Shown here: positions 47,217 to 57,228 of the stretch, piece by piece
Layout of the letters: every line of letters begins with the position of its first letter
How positions within the stretch are numbered: the first letter of the stretch is position 1
NCBI GenBank assembly: GCA_037127255.1
Contig: JBANSL010000019.1
Coordinates: 15,399,001-15,463,000 of the forward strand
Direction of reading: 5' to 3'
Source: Persicaria tinctoria
Lineage: Eukaryota > Streptophyta > Magnoliopsida > Caryophyllales > Polygonaceae
DNA: 64,000 nucleotides
Made by a program: the position numbers and the translations under genes
Notes under the pieces: generated by a model
What the model saw: the letters and a program-made list of their open reading frames with translations, nothing else
Told to the model about the DNA's origin: nothing
Databases searched by the model: none

Positions 47217-48586
47217 ATATCATAAACAAGAACATAGCAATCTCAAATTGTTAATCATGCACATTATAATCTTAGTTATGCACGTTTTAAACTAAATAAT
47301 GCACTTTTTAATCTTAATTATGCACTTTAATGTCTTTTATTTGTAATGTATATAATATAGCAGTCAGCACTGTAAGAATCAGTTATGGCTTCAGTTACAT
47401 GTGAAATTGAAATTGGACTGATGATTTGCTTATTGTTAACCTAACAGACATGTCAATAGACCGAGCAGGAAAAATATCCACAGTATGCACTTCTAAAGTC
47501 CAAAGAGAGGAGGAAATTACAAAACTAAAATCCTGAGCCATGGCAATTGTATACCTCAATAGACTGAGATGAATTTTGATATTAATATCTAGGCTAGATT
47601 GGGCATAAAGTCATAATGGGGTTAAGCTGAAATAGGAGAGTAAGGTTTCAACCAGTTGTAGAGGAAGGTGGGACTGGAGAGCATCGATGCCGAGTGGTGG
47701 TTAACACCGTAAACACCACCAGAACCTATACACATTGCTTGTCAAGATTCATTCTTTATTTACAAGCATTCGTCTTCACTGATCAACTCAAGCATCCATC
47801 TTCACTGATGAACCTATACACATTGCTTGTCAAGACTCGTTCTTTATTGCACATTTAATTTTTATATTTGCACTTTTTGAAACTAAAAGTGCACATTCAA
47901 ACTAAAAGTTGAAGTGCTAAAAATTCATATTACAATGCTTAAAAGTGCACAATTGTATTCTAAATTTGCACATATTGTATCTTACTTTTGCACAATTGTA
48001 TTCTAAATTTGCACATATTGTATCTTACTTTTGCACACTTGTATTATAAATTTGCACAATTGTATCTTACTTTTGCACAATTGTAGTTTCAATCTGCACA
48101 ATTGAATCGCGAGAACCCGCGGTGAAGAAATAAGAAGATTTTTCTATATAAAAATATAAGTTGAAAAAATTATAGGCAAATTCCTGCTGGTAAGAATGTG
48201 GAGAAGGAAAAAAAAAATGGTTCCGCCTACTCAAAGTATTCTAAATGTGTACAATTGTATCTTACTTTTGCACAATTGTAGTTTAAATCTGCACAATTGA
48301 ATCTTACTTTTGCACACTTGTACTCTAAATGTGCACATTACAGTTTTATTTTTGCACTTTATTATCTTATAGTTGCACAAATGCACTTCACAGTTGCACA
48401 AATGCACTTCACAGTTACACAAATGCACTTGACAGTTGGACAAATGCACTTCACAGTTGCACAAATGCACATTATAGTTGTTGGATGCACACTTGGATAT
48501 ATATGAAAATTCAAAAATGCATTTTGAATACCATCTCAAATATATATAATTATTAGTGCACTTTTAATACAAAATTATATATTTTA
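47217..48586. repeat. TGCAC-rich quasi-periodic region between two inverted tRNA-like sequences
   Basis: The word TGCAC recurs every ~20-30 bp at 47265-47330 and 47860-48480. In 48367-48480 there is a tandem array of a ~21-bp unit (ACAAATGCACTTCACAGTTGC, about five copies with small changes). Units near 47985-48060 share ATTGTATTCTAAATTTGCAC. No coding potential is seen. Confidence 0.75.
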
Positions 48587-48653
48587 GCCTATGCGGGAGT
48601 CGAACCCACATCTATGTGTGTATACACATCGCTCTCCCATTGAGCTAATAGAC
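48587..48653 (-). other. tRNA-like sequence, copy 2 (inverted)
   Basis: On the minus strand: acceptor-like GTCTAT/ATAGGC pair over six bases, D-arm GCTCAATGGGAGAGC, T-arm GTGGGTTCGACTCCCGC, and again a palindromic middle (ATGTGTATACACACAT) with no proper anticodon loop. It is clearly related to copy 1 at 47147-47216 and faces it. Confidence 0.65.
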
Positions 48654-48899
48654 TTTTAAAAGGACGATAAATGAAAAATAACATATATTAGTAAATCAAT
48701 TTTAGTTGATCAGATAAGAGTAGATATCAAATAAAGGACCTTACAAGCAGCAATGTCTTCCACAGATCAAAATTAGTCTTGGGGGCATCAGCGATTCGAG
48801 TAGCCCAAGAGATTAATTGCTTTGAATTTGAAAACTTGTCCCTCTTTGCAAATCCACAAATCTGAGCTATTTTTTTTATTTCGGGTTTCAGCTCATATA

Positions 48900-49010
<111 letters not shown>

Positions 49011-49029
49011 AGTCTTAATTACCTTCATC

Positions 49030-50460
49030 GTTGGAGTGAGGAGGCCGCCTTTAATGGTGAGTAGTTCAGGCACCAAAGTAACTGCCTTTGTGAATTCGAA
49101 TCCCTTTAGCTGCAGACAAACGTCCAAAGATACAGATCAGACTATCAGTGTCTACATTACGTAGATTCAAGTCAAAAGACGCGGCCCTGCTTCGTTACAT
49201 ACCCCATCCTCTCTCCCTAGAGCATTCATCTCCTTGAGAAATGCGGCCTTTGCTCTTGGATGTCGACACAGCTGGCTCAGATCTCCGTACTGTCAAAGTT
49301 AAAATATGGAGCGGTGTGTCAAAATGTGGGAGTATTTTATAAGTGATCAGTTTTCGTTGTCGAAAAAGCATGAGTAGCATAATTGACCTTGATTCCTTGA
49401 TCTGCGGCCCAGCCTTTTAAAACATCTGGATCGACGCACACAACAACAACTACGCAGGATTTCAAACTATCACCTGTTGCAGAAACAACTAAGAACCGTG
49501 TAGTGTTAAGAATTTCGGAATCATGTAAGACTCAAACGTACCATAAACGAAACACTGAGCCACGAATTCGCACTTGGCATACACATTCTCGATCTTCTCT
49601 GGTGCAATGTACTCGCTCTGTGCAAGCTTGAATATGTTTTTCTTCCTGACATCAAGCAAATTACAGATGGTGAACAATCATCAAACTATGAACGAATCGT
49701 GTCGTTTTGTACAAGGTTGGATTTGAGCTCACCTATCTATAATCTTAACCCGACCCCCGGGTAACCAAAGACCTATATCCCTTGTACACAACCAACCTTC
49801 ATCATCAATCATTTCTTTCCTGTCAAATTTAAACAACTCAAGGCAGTTAATGGATTTGAAATGAGGACTCGAGGTACAAAAACTCAAGTGAACTTCCTTA
49901 CGTCTGGGCTTCGTCCTTTAGGTAGCCTTTGAAAACAATTGGATCGCGTAAATAGATTTCACCGTGGGGGTAGGGCTTATCATCAGAGGTGTAATTCATT
50001 TCAGGAACATCGACGAGCTTTATCTTTGAACAAAAAGTTAAGACAATTCAGTGCATAACATTTGAGGAAAATACCAATATTGAATCTGATCAAGACACTT
50101 AAGGAAACAAGTAATGAAGCTCACCACAAGCAAGACTTGGACAACCAACATGACCGCTCAACAAGTCTCCCGGATCCATTGAGGTTATAAGACAAGATGC
50201 TTCGGTCATTCCATATCCTTCACGAAATTGGCATCCAAAGCATCTATAAGGTGATCAAATACGTTCAGAATTTCATCTCTCTTTTAAGTGAGTAAAGCTA
50301 AATCAGTTTAGTTAAGGCCACATAATCAACTAACACTCTAATAAACTCCAACACATCAGCTGATATAGGTGAACCACCCGAAAACATGGTATGAACATGT
50401 CCACCAAGCCTTTCCATTATTTTATTAATGAACACTAGCCTCTCCTATATCAGTGATGTT
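49030..50460 (-). pseudogene. Long-chain acyl-CoA synthetase, 3'-half gene fragment
   Basis: Long-chain acyl-CoA synthetases activate fatty acids to acyl-CoA using ATP. Eight exon pieces read in order down the minus strand. They are INKIMERLGGHVHTMFSGGS (about 50440-50300), FREGYGMTEASCLITSMDPG (about 50245-50125), KLVDVPEMNYTSDDKPYPHG to KGYLKDEAQT (about 50025-49900), DDEGWLCTRDIGLWLPGGRV (about 49815-49735), [20 protein letters not shown] (about 49655-49545), VCVDPDVLKGWAADQGIK (about 49470-49388), YGDLSQLCRHPRAKAAFL (about 49295-49205) and [23 protein letters not shown] (about 49115-49035). The AMP-binding YGMTE and the GWL-x-T-x-DIG motifs are present, but the latter has R for the usual G in TGDIG. 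The N-terminal half and the last exon are absent, so it cannot make an active enzyme. Confidence 0.85.
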
Positions 50461-50744
50461 TTTTTTCCTGAAAACACAACCTTGAAATGCTTCCCATCAG
50501 TTTTTTTTTTAATACATAAATCCATTGCTTCAGAAACCTAGTATTGCAGCCACACCCAAAGACTCAAACTACTCTATAACAAATGCAGCTCTCTTACTAC
50601 TACTTTATCTGCTTCTTAGTAAAAGCAATTCAAGAAATTCAAGAATCACAAACCCTAAAAAGCTAACCAATTTGATGAAGGCAAGTGAAGATTGAAACGA
50701 TTAGAGAGTTTTCATAACAAAATTGATATGAATATCATGAATCC

Positions 50745-51131
50745 CTAACCTGGTAAGGGTAAACAAAGAACGAGAGGAACACTAGCGTCGAGGGTGAAGG
50801 GAAGTCCGATGAATCGCCCCAAGAGTTGATTGGTGGCCTGCTCTGTCGAGAATAGGGTTTCTGAATGGCGGCCAATGTCGAGAAGAAGAAGTTGCCCCTG
50901 ATGCAAGCAGACCCTCGCGACAGAGTGGCTCATCCACCACTCTCGTAGTAGAACAGAGAGAGGATCGATGGATCTATGAAAGCAGAGAAAGACGTGAAGC
51001 ATAGCCGCACTTCTCACCATCGATCCACCGTATTGAAGTCGAGAGGGAGATTGAGAAAGATGAACGAGGAAGACGGACGCTGGTCTCTTCCTTTCCACCC
51101 GACAAACAAAATAGGATCGGCGACCCAACAC
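50745..51131 (-). other. Open segment near the right end, unassigned
   Basis: A 128-codon open frame whose translation (MLGRRSYFVCRVERKRPASV and onward) has no domain I recognise. A GT after the CTTACCAG-like end near 50748 suggests it may be a leader exon joined to the downstream gene fragments. It could be a captured 5' region. Confidence 0.3.
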
Positions 51132-51184
51132 AGGCCCAACCCGCGCACTACATTAACCCGTAACCCGTGTGGTATTAAGAAGGG

Positions 51185-51240
51185 AATTTTACACGTTAAG
51201 CGGATTTTACACAATAAGAAGTTTTTACATTTGAAGTAAA

Positions 51241-51242
<2 letters not shown>
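51185..51242 (-). repeat. Right terminal inverted repeat of the 6.2-kb element
   Basis: Inverted partner of 45039-45100, followed directly by an (AT)n tract at 51243-51270. Confidence 0.8.
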
Positions 51243-51270
<28 letters not shown>

Positions 51271-51274
<4 letters not shown>

Positions 51275-51535
51275 GCCACATGTACGGCGTAATTTTCTTT
51301 CTTCTGGATGAGACCAAGTGGGGTAAGTGAGCTGTATGCAATACCAAATGGGAAAGTAAAAAAGAGATATAAATGGTGGACTTTTATTGCAATTTGCAAG
51401 TGATTGAAACAGCGGCGGGTGGTGGTGGTGCCACCGTGCCATGGTGGTGGTCTTTCCCATTTCCATGCCCAATGCGTATACTAATTTGTGATTCCACTCA
51501 ATCCGTTAAGATTTATTGATTACTATTTTAATTAT
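51271..51535. other. Short non-coding spacer
   Basis: No gene recognised between the composite element and the MITE at 51536. Confidence 0.4.
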
Positions 51536-51841
51536 TACTCCATCCATCTTAAAATACAAGTCTTTCTAGAACGGAACACGATAATTAATGAGTAGGTTAA
51601 GTGTAATAATTAAATGTAAATAGTAGAATAAGTGCAATGATTAAACTTTGGTATTAGAGTATGTGTTTCTTTTTAAAAAAAATTTGTGAGGAGAATAGTA
51701 GGGGATGTAAAAATTAAAGTAATGATTAGATGTACAAGTATGTTAGGTGTAATGATTAAATCTAAAAAGACATGTATTTTTGACAAAATTTTAGAAGCTA
51801 AAAAGACATGTACTCCGGGGTATTTTGAGATGGAGGGAGTA
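51536..51841. mobile_element. Stowaway-like MITE, different family
   Basis: About 306 bp bounded by TACTCCATCCATCTTAAAAT and ATTTTGAGATGGAGGGAGTA, which pair as inverted repeats. Subterminal ACAAGTCTTTCTAGAACG and TTAGAAGCTAAAAAGACATG pair partly. The interior (GTGTAATAATTAAATG repeats) differs from the 12261 and 21141 families. Confidence 0.82.
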
Positions 51842-52867
51842 TAATTTTTTACTATTTTTTATACCTCTTCTCATATTTCATTCTTTAATTTTAAGAAGGG
51901 AGACTATTTGCTCTAGGATATTCTAATAATCATTTCCCACCCTTTTTATAGACTAAAAAAATGATGATCGTATACCTTTTATACTTAAAATTTAATTCTT
52001 TTTCTTTTCATTCTCTCTTTTAAAAATAAACGAACTCAAGGATATATTATCTATGGAGTTTATAATTCTATTTATACGCTATAATTGTATACTTAATTCT
52101 ATATACACTTTGTCTATATGCATTTTCATCACATACTATATATATTATGTCTATAATATAATCCATCAAATTTATTTTTATTAATAAGGTCATGATTTTA
52201 TTACATATAATTATATTTTTTTATTACTCATTTTTTTATGTAAAAAAAGATTAAGTCGGATATAATAGTGATGTTTCAAAACAAATTGGATATTGTAATA
52301 GGGAAAATCCGAGATTATCCCAAATAACGAGTAGAAACGACATCAATTACTTTACGGTATCCAAATCAATTCAAACATTAATCACGCCTTGACCAGCATT
52401 AATGAGGTAACCGTTGCAATTACTTTAATTAATGTCTTGACCGTTTCTTTTATGAACTAGTATAAATACGAGAAGGAAATTCTTATATGAGGGAGAACTG
52501 ACTTGAGCGTTGGAAAGACTTCTGGGGGAGACAAGCCCCGCCCCGACCTCGTTTGTTCTTGTTTTACAGGTTACACAGTTCGGGTGGAGTCGATGATCAA
52601 GATCGATTTCCTTCAACCCCTTAGATGCAGAAATTATGCTTCACAGATACAATAATGAACTATTGGTATATGTTTTTATAATATCATAATTTAATTTATA
52701 AAATTATAATATATTTTTTATTGAAATGAAGTAAATGTATAATTATATTTATAGGAGAGAATATTATTGGCTACCAATTGTAAATATTATTGTACGTTGC
52801 TTTTTTAAAGGTGCATAAAGAAAGTTTGGAGGGCAAATAAATAAAAAAGGAAAAAAGAAAAAATATC
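51842..52867. other. Non-coding region with a possible LTR remnant near 52460-52620
   Basis: AT-rich throughout except 52455-52620, where AGTATAAATACGAG, GACTTGAGCGTTGGA and CCCCGCCCCGACCTCG occur in the spacing of some plant gypsy LTR promoters and R/U5 regions. No second copy was found. No gene is supported. Confidence 0.4.
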
Positions 52868-53255
52868 TCTTTTTTTATTAAGTACTGGCCGACAAATCGG
52901 GACGGCGAACCGTCGAACATACAATCATAAAATAAAAGATGCAATACAAAGAAGGCGAACTCATAAACCTAGGACAATGTAAACAAACCTAATCCTAATC
53001 TGTTGAGGACAACATAGACTAAGAAACGACTCGAAACGCCACCAAGTAGTGACGCCATTGGCTAGTGATACATCAAGAATCCGTGTGGGCAGTAAAGATG
53101 GTCCTCCAAGAAAATACCTGGATCACAGAGTTGCCTCGATACACACCGTCACGACCTCAGCCAGACTCGACACTGGACGCCAGAACCCCAACTAAGACAA
53201 GGACTGTCATAAACAACCTGAATCACAGCCGAGAACTACTCTAGAAGACGAATCC
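52868..53255 (-). mobile_element. 5'-truncated LINE 3' end with target duplication
   Basis: The insert has its A-tail at the left (T-run at 52868-52877), so it lies on the minus strand. GAAAAAATATC flanks both sides (52857-52867 and 53256-53266). The sequence near the tail, TTTGTCGGCCAGTACTTAAT, resembles LINE 3' UTR ends and weakly the retroposon tails at 38261 and 61985. Confidence 0.83.
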
Positions 53256-53266
53256 GAAAAAATATC

Positions 53267-54295
53267 CAATTAGTTGGTATAGATATGAATCTCACACAAT
53301 TTGCCCTCTAGAATTGGTTGAATATTTGAAGGAGTGTAAAAAAAAAAATTAACTGAAAATACATGAGATCTAAATGTAATTTTTTATATAGAATGTAAAT
53401 CTTTACTTTTTAACTTGAAATGTAGATGGTTAAGCCATGTTTGGCTACGAATTGTGGAGATTGTAGGAAAGGAATCGGGTTGTGTGTAGTGGTGTTTAAC
53501 ATGAGATTAAGGGGATTGTCAATGGGGTCGAGGATGAAGGGGATTGCCGGGCAATCTTGGTTTTTGAAATTGAGAGGATTGTGAGACAATTATTGTCTTT
53601 TCTCCTTAACCTAACAATAATCCTCATTCCGCCAAACACCAACTCCATTGATTTTTCAACCCTCATAATTAATAATCTTCATCTCAATAATCTTCTTCAT
53701 CCCTTATATACCTATTCGAGAGCATCATTGTGGATGAGATCTTACAAGGCAGGATCATCTAAGATCTCAATCCCCTGGATGCCGTGACAATTGTGTGCAA
53801 CCTTATTAGCCACGACATTGCCCATCCTCGCGGGAAATATAATAGAACGAAACATTGTCCACTCCCTGAAGAAGTAATTTTATCTCAGACAAAATGAGTT
53901 CAATCTCAGGCATATAGCAAATCACCAAACATGTCCTAAATGGAAATTTGGGGTTTCTACTATAAAAAAAAAGGAAAATTGGGCGTAAACCAAGACTTTT
54001 CCCGGTCAGTCAACTATCCCTCTTTAAGGTATAGTAAAGTTGATAAATCATCCTATCTCTATAATTTCACACTAGTGTCTACTCACTAGTGGGATGTGGA
54101 ATCGATATCATGTGCTCTTAAAAAGCATTCAAAACGCAGATCAAATTAAGATCCATATTATATCATCCATATATCATGTTAGTTGATTGTTGAATATGAT
54201 TGATTCATTGAATTGATCACCCAATTGTATCTGATCGTGCGATCAATTCAAGAAAGAGAGGCTTAACGTACTCCATTGATCGATCACTGGAATTA
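53267..54295. other. Upstream region of the LRR/extensin-like gene
   Basis: No gene is recognised. 53435-53650 contains CATGTTTGGCTACGAATTG and, about 200 bp later, GCCAAACACCAACTCC, which may be remnants of a MITE. The last 250 bp should include the promoter of the gene at 54296, but I see no unambiguous TATA box. Confidence 0.4.
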
Positions 54296-55744
54296 ATGGG
54301 TTCCCACTCCTTTGGTGCTTCGTTCCTACTCTTAGCTTCCTTTTTATTTTCTGATCACTTCTTCTCTTCTCCGTTTGGTCACCCCCTACCCATTGCTGTT
54401 CCTCCAGACTGTGGTTGTGCATTTCCTCCCTCGCCACCGCCACCCGAAAGCCCTCCTCCACCCCCGCCACCGCCACCCGAATGCCCTCCTCCATCACCTC
54501 CACCGCCACCCGAATGCCCTCCTCCACTGCCACCACCGCCACCTCCCCCTCCGCCTCCGCCTCCGCCTCCACCCCCACCACCGCCACCTCCCCCTCCACC
54601 TCCACCTCCACTGATAAACCCTAGGCTTAAGGCTTCTCTTGCAGTAATCTTGGATCTCAAAAGGATAATCCAACAAGATCCCATAGGAAATGACCCCAAA
54701 AACATAACATCCCACTGGATAGGACCGGACCCATGTAACTACACCGGGTTCAGGTGCAGTCCCAACCCCAGCTACGACTCACAGCTCACCCTCTCCGACG
54801 TCCAGTTCAACGGCTTCGACCTCAGGGCCCCACTTGCCGGCTTCATCGACCGCCTCCTCGACGTCTCCATCTTCCACGCCAACTCCAACCGCTTCCACGG
54901 CACCATCCCTTCATCCATCGGCACCTCCTCCATCCCCTTCCTCTTCGAGCTCGACCTCAGCAACAACCTCTTCGAGGGGCCCTTCCCCACACAGGTCCTC
55001 CAGGCCACCAACCTCACCTTCCTCGACCTCCGCTTCAACCGCTTCTCCGGCACCGTCCCCCCTCAGATCTTCTCCCTCGACGTCGACGTCCTCTTCATCA
55101 ACAACAACCAATTCCTCCAGCCGCTCCCCTCTGACCTCGGCCTCTCCCCCGCCCTCTACCTCACCTTCGCCAACAACCTCTTCACCGGCCCCATCCCGGG
55201 CTCCATCGGCCAAGCCTCCAACACCCTCCTCGAGGTGCTCTTCCTCAACAACCGCCTCTCCGGCTGCCTCCCCTGGGAGATCGGCCTCCTCAGGCTCGCC
55301 AGGGTGTTCGACGTCAGCAAGAACCGCCTCCGCGGACCGATCCCGATGTCCTTCGCCTGCTTAGAGAGCATTCAAATACTCAACCTCGGAAGCAACAACT
55401 TGGACGGGGTCGTGCCGGAGGCGGTGTGCGAGCTGCCCCGGCTCCGGAACCTCACGCTCCACGACAACTACTTGACGGAGGTGGGGCCAAAGTGCCGGAA
55501 GCTGATAGCCAAGGAGAGGATCGACTTGAGGCAAAACTGCATTACCGACCTGGAAGACCAGAGGCCTCCGGAGGAGTGCGCTCGGTTCTTCTCAAGAGAG
55601 CCCAAGGGCCGCCGCTGCCCAGACCCCTACCACCAGCTGCCCTGCAAGGCTGCTCGCCTCCTCCACGGAGGCTCCAACAGGCGCCAAGCCACCGAGGAAG
55701 GGCCGGTGCTCTTTGCGACCTATGATGCTCTCAATCCAGTTTGA
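54296..55744 (+). CDS. Leucine-rich repeat extensin-like secreted protein (At4g06744-like)
   Basis: A single-exon gene of 482 residues. It starts with a hydrophobic secretion signal (FGASFLLLASFLF, residues 6-18). Ser-Pro modules of extensin type (SPPPPESPPP, ECPPPSPPPP) span about residues 44-80, then an uninterrupted run of 27 prolines (about 82-108). An N-terminal cap follows with WIGPDPCNYTGFRC (about 141), and then about nine plant-type LRRs from about 165 to 410 (LFELDLSNNLFEGPFPTQVL, LEVLFLNNRLSGCLPWEIGL and others). A Cys-containing tail (CARFFSREPKGRRCPDPYHQLPC) ends it. The order resembles leucine-rich repeat extensins that sit in the cell wall, but the Pro-rich part is N-terminal, as in the At4g06744-type group, and the tail lacks Tyr-rich crosslink motifs. 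GC content is far above the flanking DNA. The start is the first Met before the signal; no defects are seen. Confidence 0.92.
   Translation: MGSHSFGASFLLLASFLFSDHFFSSPFGHPLPIAVPPDCGCAFPPSPPPPESPPPPPPPPPECPPPSPPPPPECPPPLPPPPPPPPPPPPPPPPPPPPPPPPPPPLINPRLKASLAVILDLKRIIQQDPIGNDPKNITSHWIGPDPCNYTGFRCSPNPSYDSQLTLSDVQFNGFDLRAPLAGFIDRLLDVSIFHANSNRFHGTIPSSIGTSSIPFLFELDLSNNLFEGPFPTQVLQATNLTFLDLRFNRFSGTVPPQIFSLDVDVLFINNNQFLQPLPSDLGLSPALYLTFANNLFTGPIPGSIGQASNTLLEVLFLNNRLSGCLPWEIGLLRLARVFDVSKNRLRGPIPMSFACLESIQILNLGSNNLDGVVPEAVCELPRLRNLTLHDNYLTEVGPKCRKLIAKERIDLRQNCITDLEDQRPPEECARFFSREPKGRRCPDPYHQLPCKAARLLHGGSNRRQATEEGPVLFATYDALNPV
54540..54620 (+). repeat. CCN trinucleotide tract encoding 27 prolines
   Basis: All four proline codons are used in irregular order, so it is a coding repeat and not a pure microsatellite. 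It is a likely site of length variation. Confidence 0.85.
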
Positions 55745-57228
55745 GTTTGACAATATATATACATCGGACATCCATTTAACCTGCTTACGTTATATATGTG
55801 GCCTGTGTTGTAATTGTGCATAAGTATGCAGTCTGTTAGCAGGTGATGGATTATCCCACATCGATTATAAATAAAGATATAAGGTGATGCCGTTGTTTGA
55901 TTATATAAGTTCCTTGGCAAAATAACACCACAAGTATATCGGTTTGTAGAAGGAATGTGATATTTTAATGTGTGTGTTACATGTAACTTAAATGTGTGTA
56001 TGCTAATTGTAACTTTAATGTGATAGACATCGGGAGTATGGGAACAAACCTCCCTCGTTAGGATCTTGTTCTACGCCTTAAGAGAAGGCGTAAGCCGTTT
56101 TGAGGTATGGATTATTGAAGGAGAGTAATTGTTCCTATCAATAAGAGATGGATTACTCTATGAGAGATTCTAAAGAGTACAGAGGATATCTACCACATTA
56201 TAGATCGCTCAGTTTACGAAGACATAAGTAATCAAGTATATCATTGCAAGAAAGTGCAAACCAAGCGGCAGATTTCATGGTTAGGAATGATTTTAGTTGA
56301 AACTTAATGATGTACCCTATAGGGGCATGATATAGGATGTGATACCCATTAGGTAGACATCTAATTTTCGCCAACCGTTAAAAAAAAAAATAGTACAAGC
56401 AATCCAATTCGTTGCAACTAACTATACTAATATACTATCTCCATGATACAAGATAATGGGTTCAATTTCAAATACTGCTCAAAAAGATGTAAACAAGAAA
56501 AAATGCTACATCGTATCAAACAGACAAACAAAGCTCAAAAGCCTCAAATGTATTTATATCACTTGCTAGTATATCTAACAAAGTTCAATAAATAAACAAC
56601 GCAGAAGTTTCAGAATCAATTTGGCTAATAAGCGTTACTACAAAATTCAGATCCAACTAAGGCATCGCATGATACAGCAAAATCATCTTAGAGAATGGAC
56701 AAAAATCTCAGGCAAAAAAAAGACGAGGGACAGCCAAGAAAGTCACAGAATAAGGAGTTTCAAGTATTCAAGATTCTTAAGAGAATTTTTATAATCGAGG
56801 ACAAAAACATACAGGAGAGTTGCTGTGTATCTCAACAATTATGCAGCGAAGTGAGAAAGAAACACCCCATGAAGCATTGCACGGATACGGCTATATGATG
56901 AAAAGCTAAAGAACAGAGTATGAAGGACACAAATTAAGCACAAAGCTGATCGTCATAGATTCAAAGATCGTGTTTCCAACCGTCTATATTTAGAAGGCAC
57001 AATCCCCTTCAATTTCTTGGGGGGAAGGGTGGAATGTAGCTAAACATGCTAATAGACAAATTAATTTCATTTAACGGAAACATTCTAATTCATTCGTCCA
57101 TTCAAATTGGGTATCTGACCTGACCTTCCTGTTTTTGCTCTCAACCAAAGTAGAGAAAGGACGAAATCTATCAATCTTGTAAGTTTTGAGCTTTACACCT
57201 GCATTCAATGTGTTCACGAACCCAGGCC
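55745..57228. other. Intergenic region between the LRR gene and the Alfin-like gene
   Basis: The two genes converge here (plus from the left, minus from the right). A segment near 55840-55880 contains TTATCCCACATCGATTATA, similar to the CCCACATCGG motif near 29578. No other gene is recognised; the open frame at 56695-56898 has no domain. Confidence 0.5.

Noticed and set aside
54379..55371. Several long open frames on both strands inside the LRR gene
   Set aside because: They are low-complexity Pro/Gly/Ser/Arg translations of a GC-rich coding exon in other frames.
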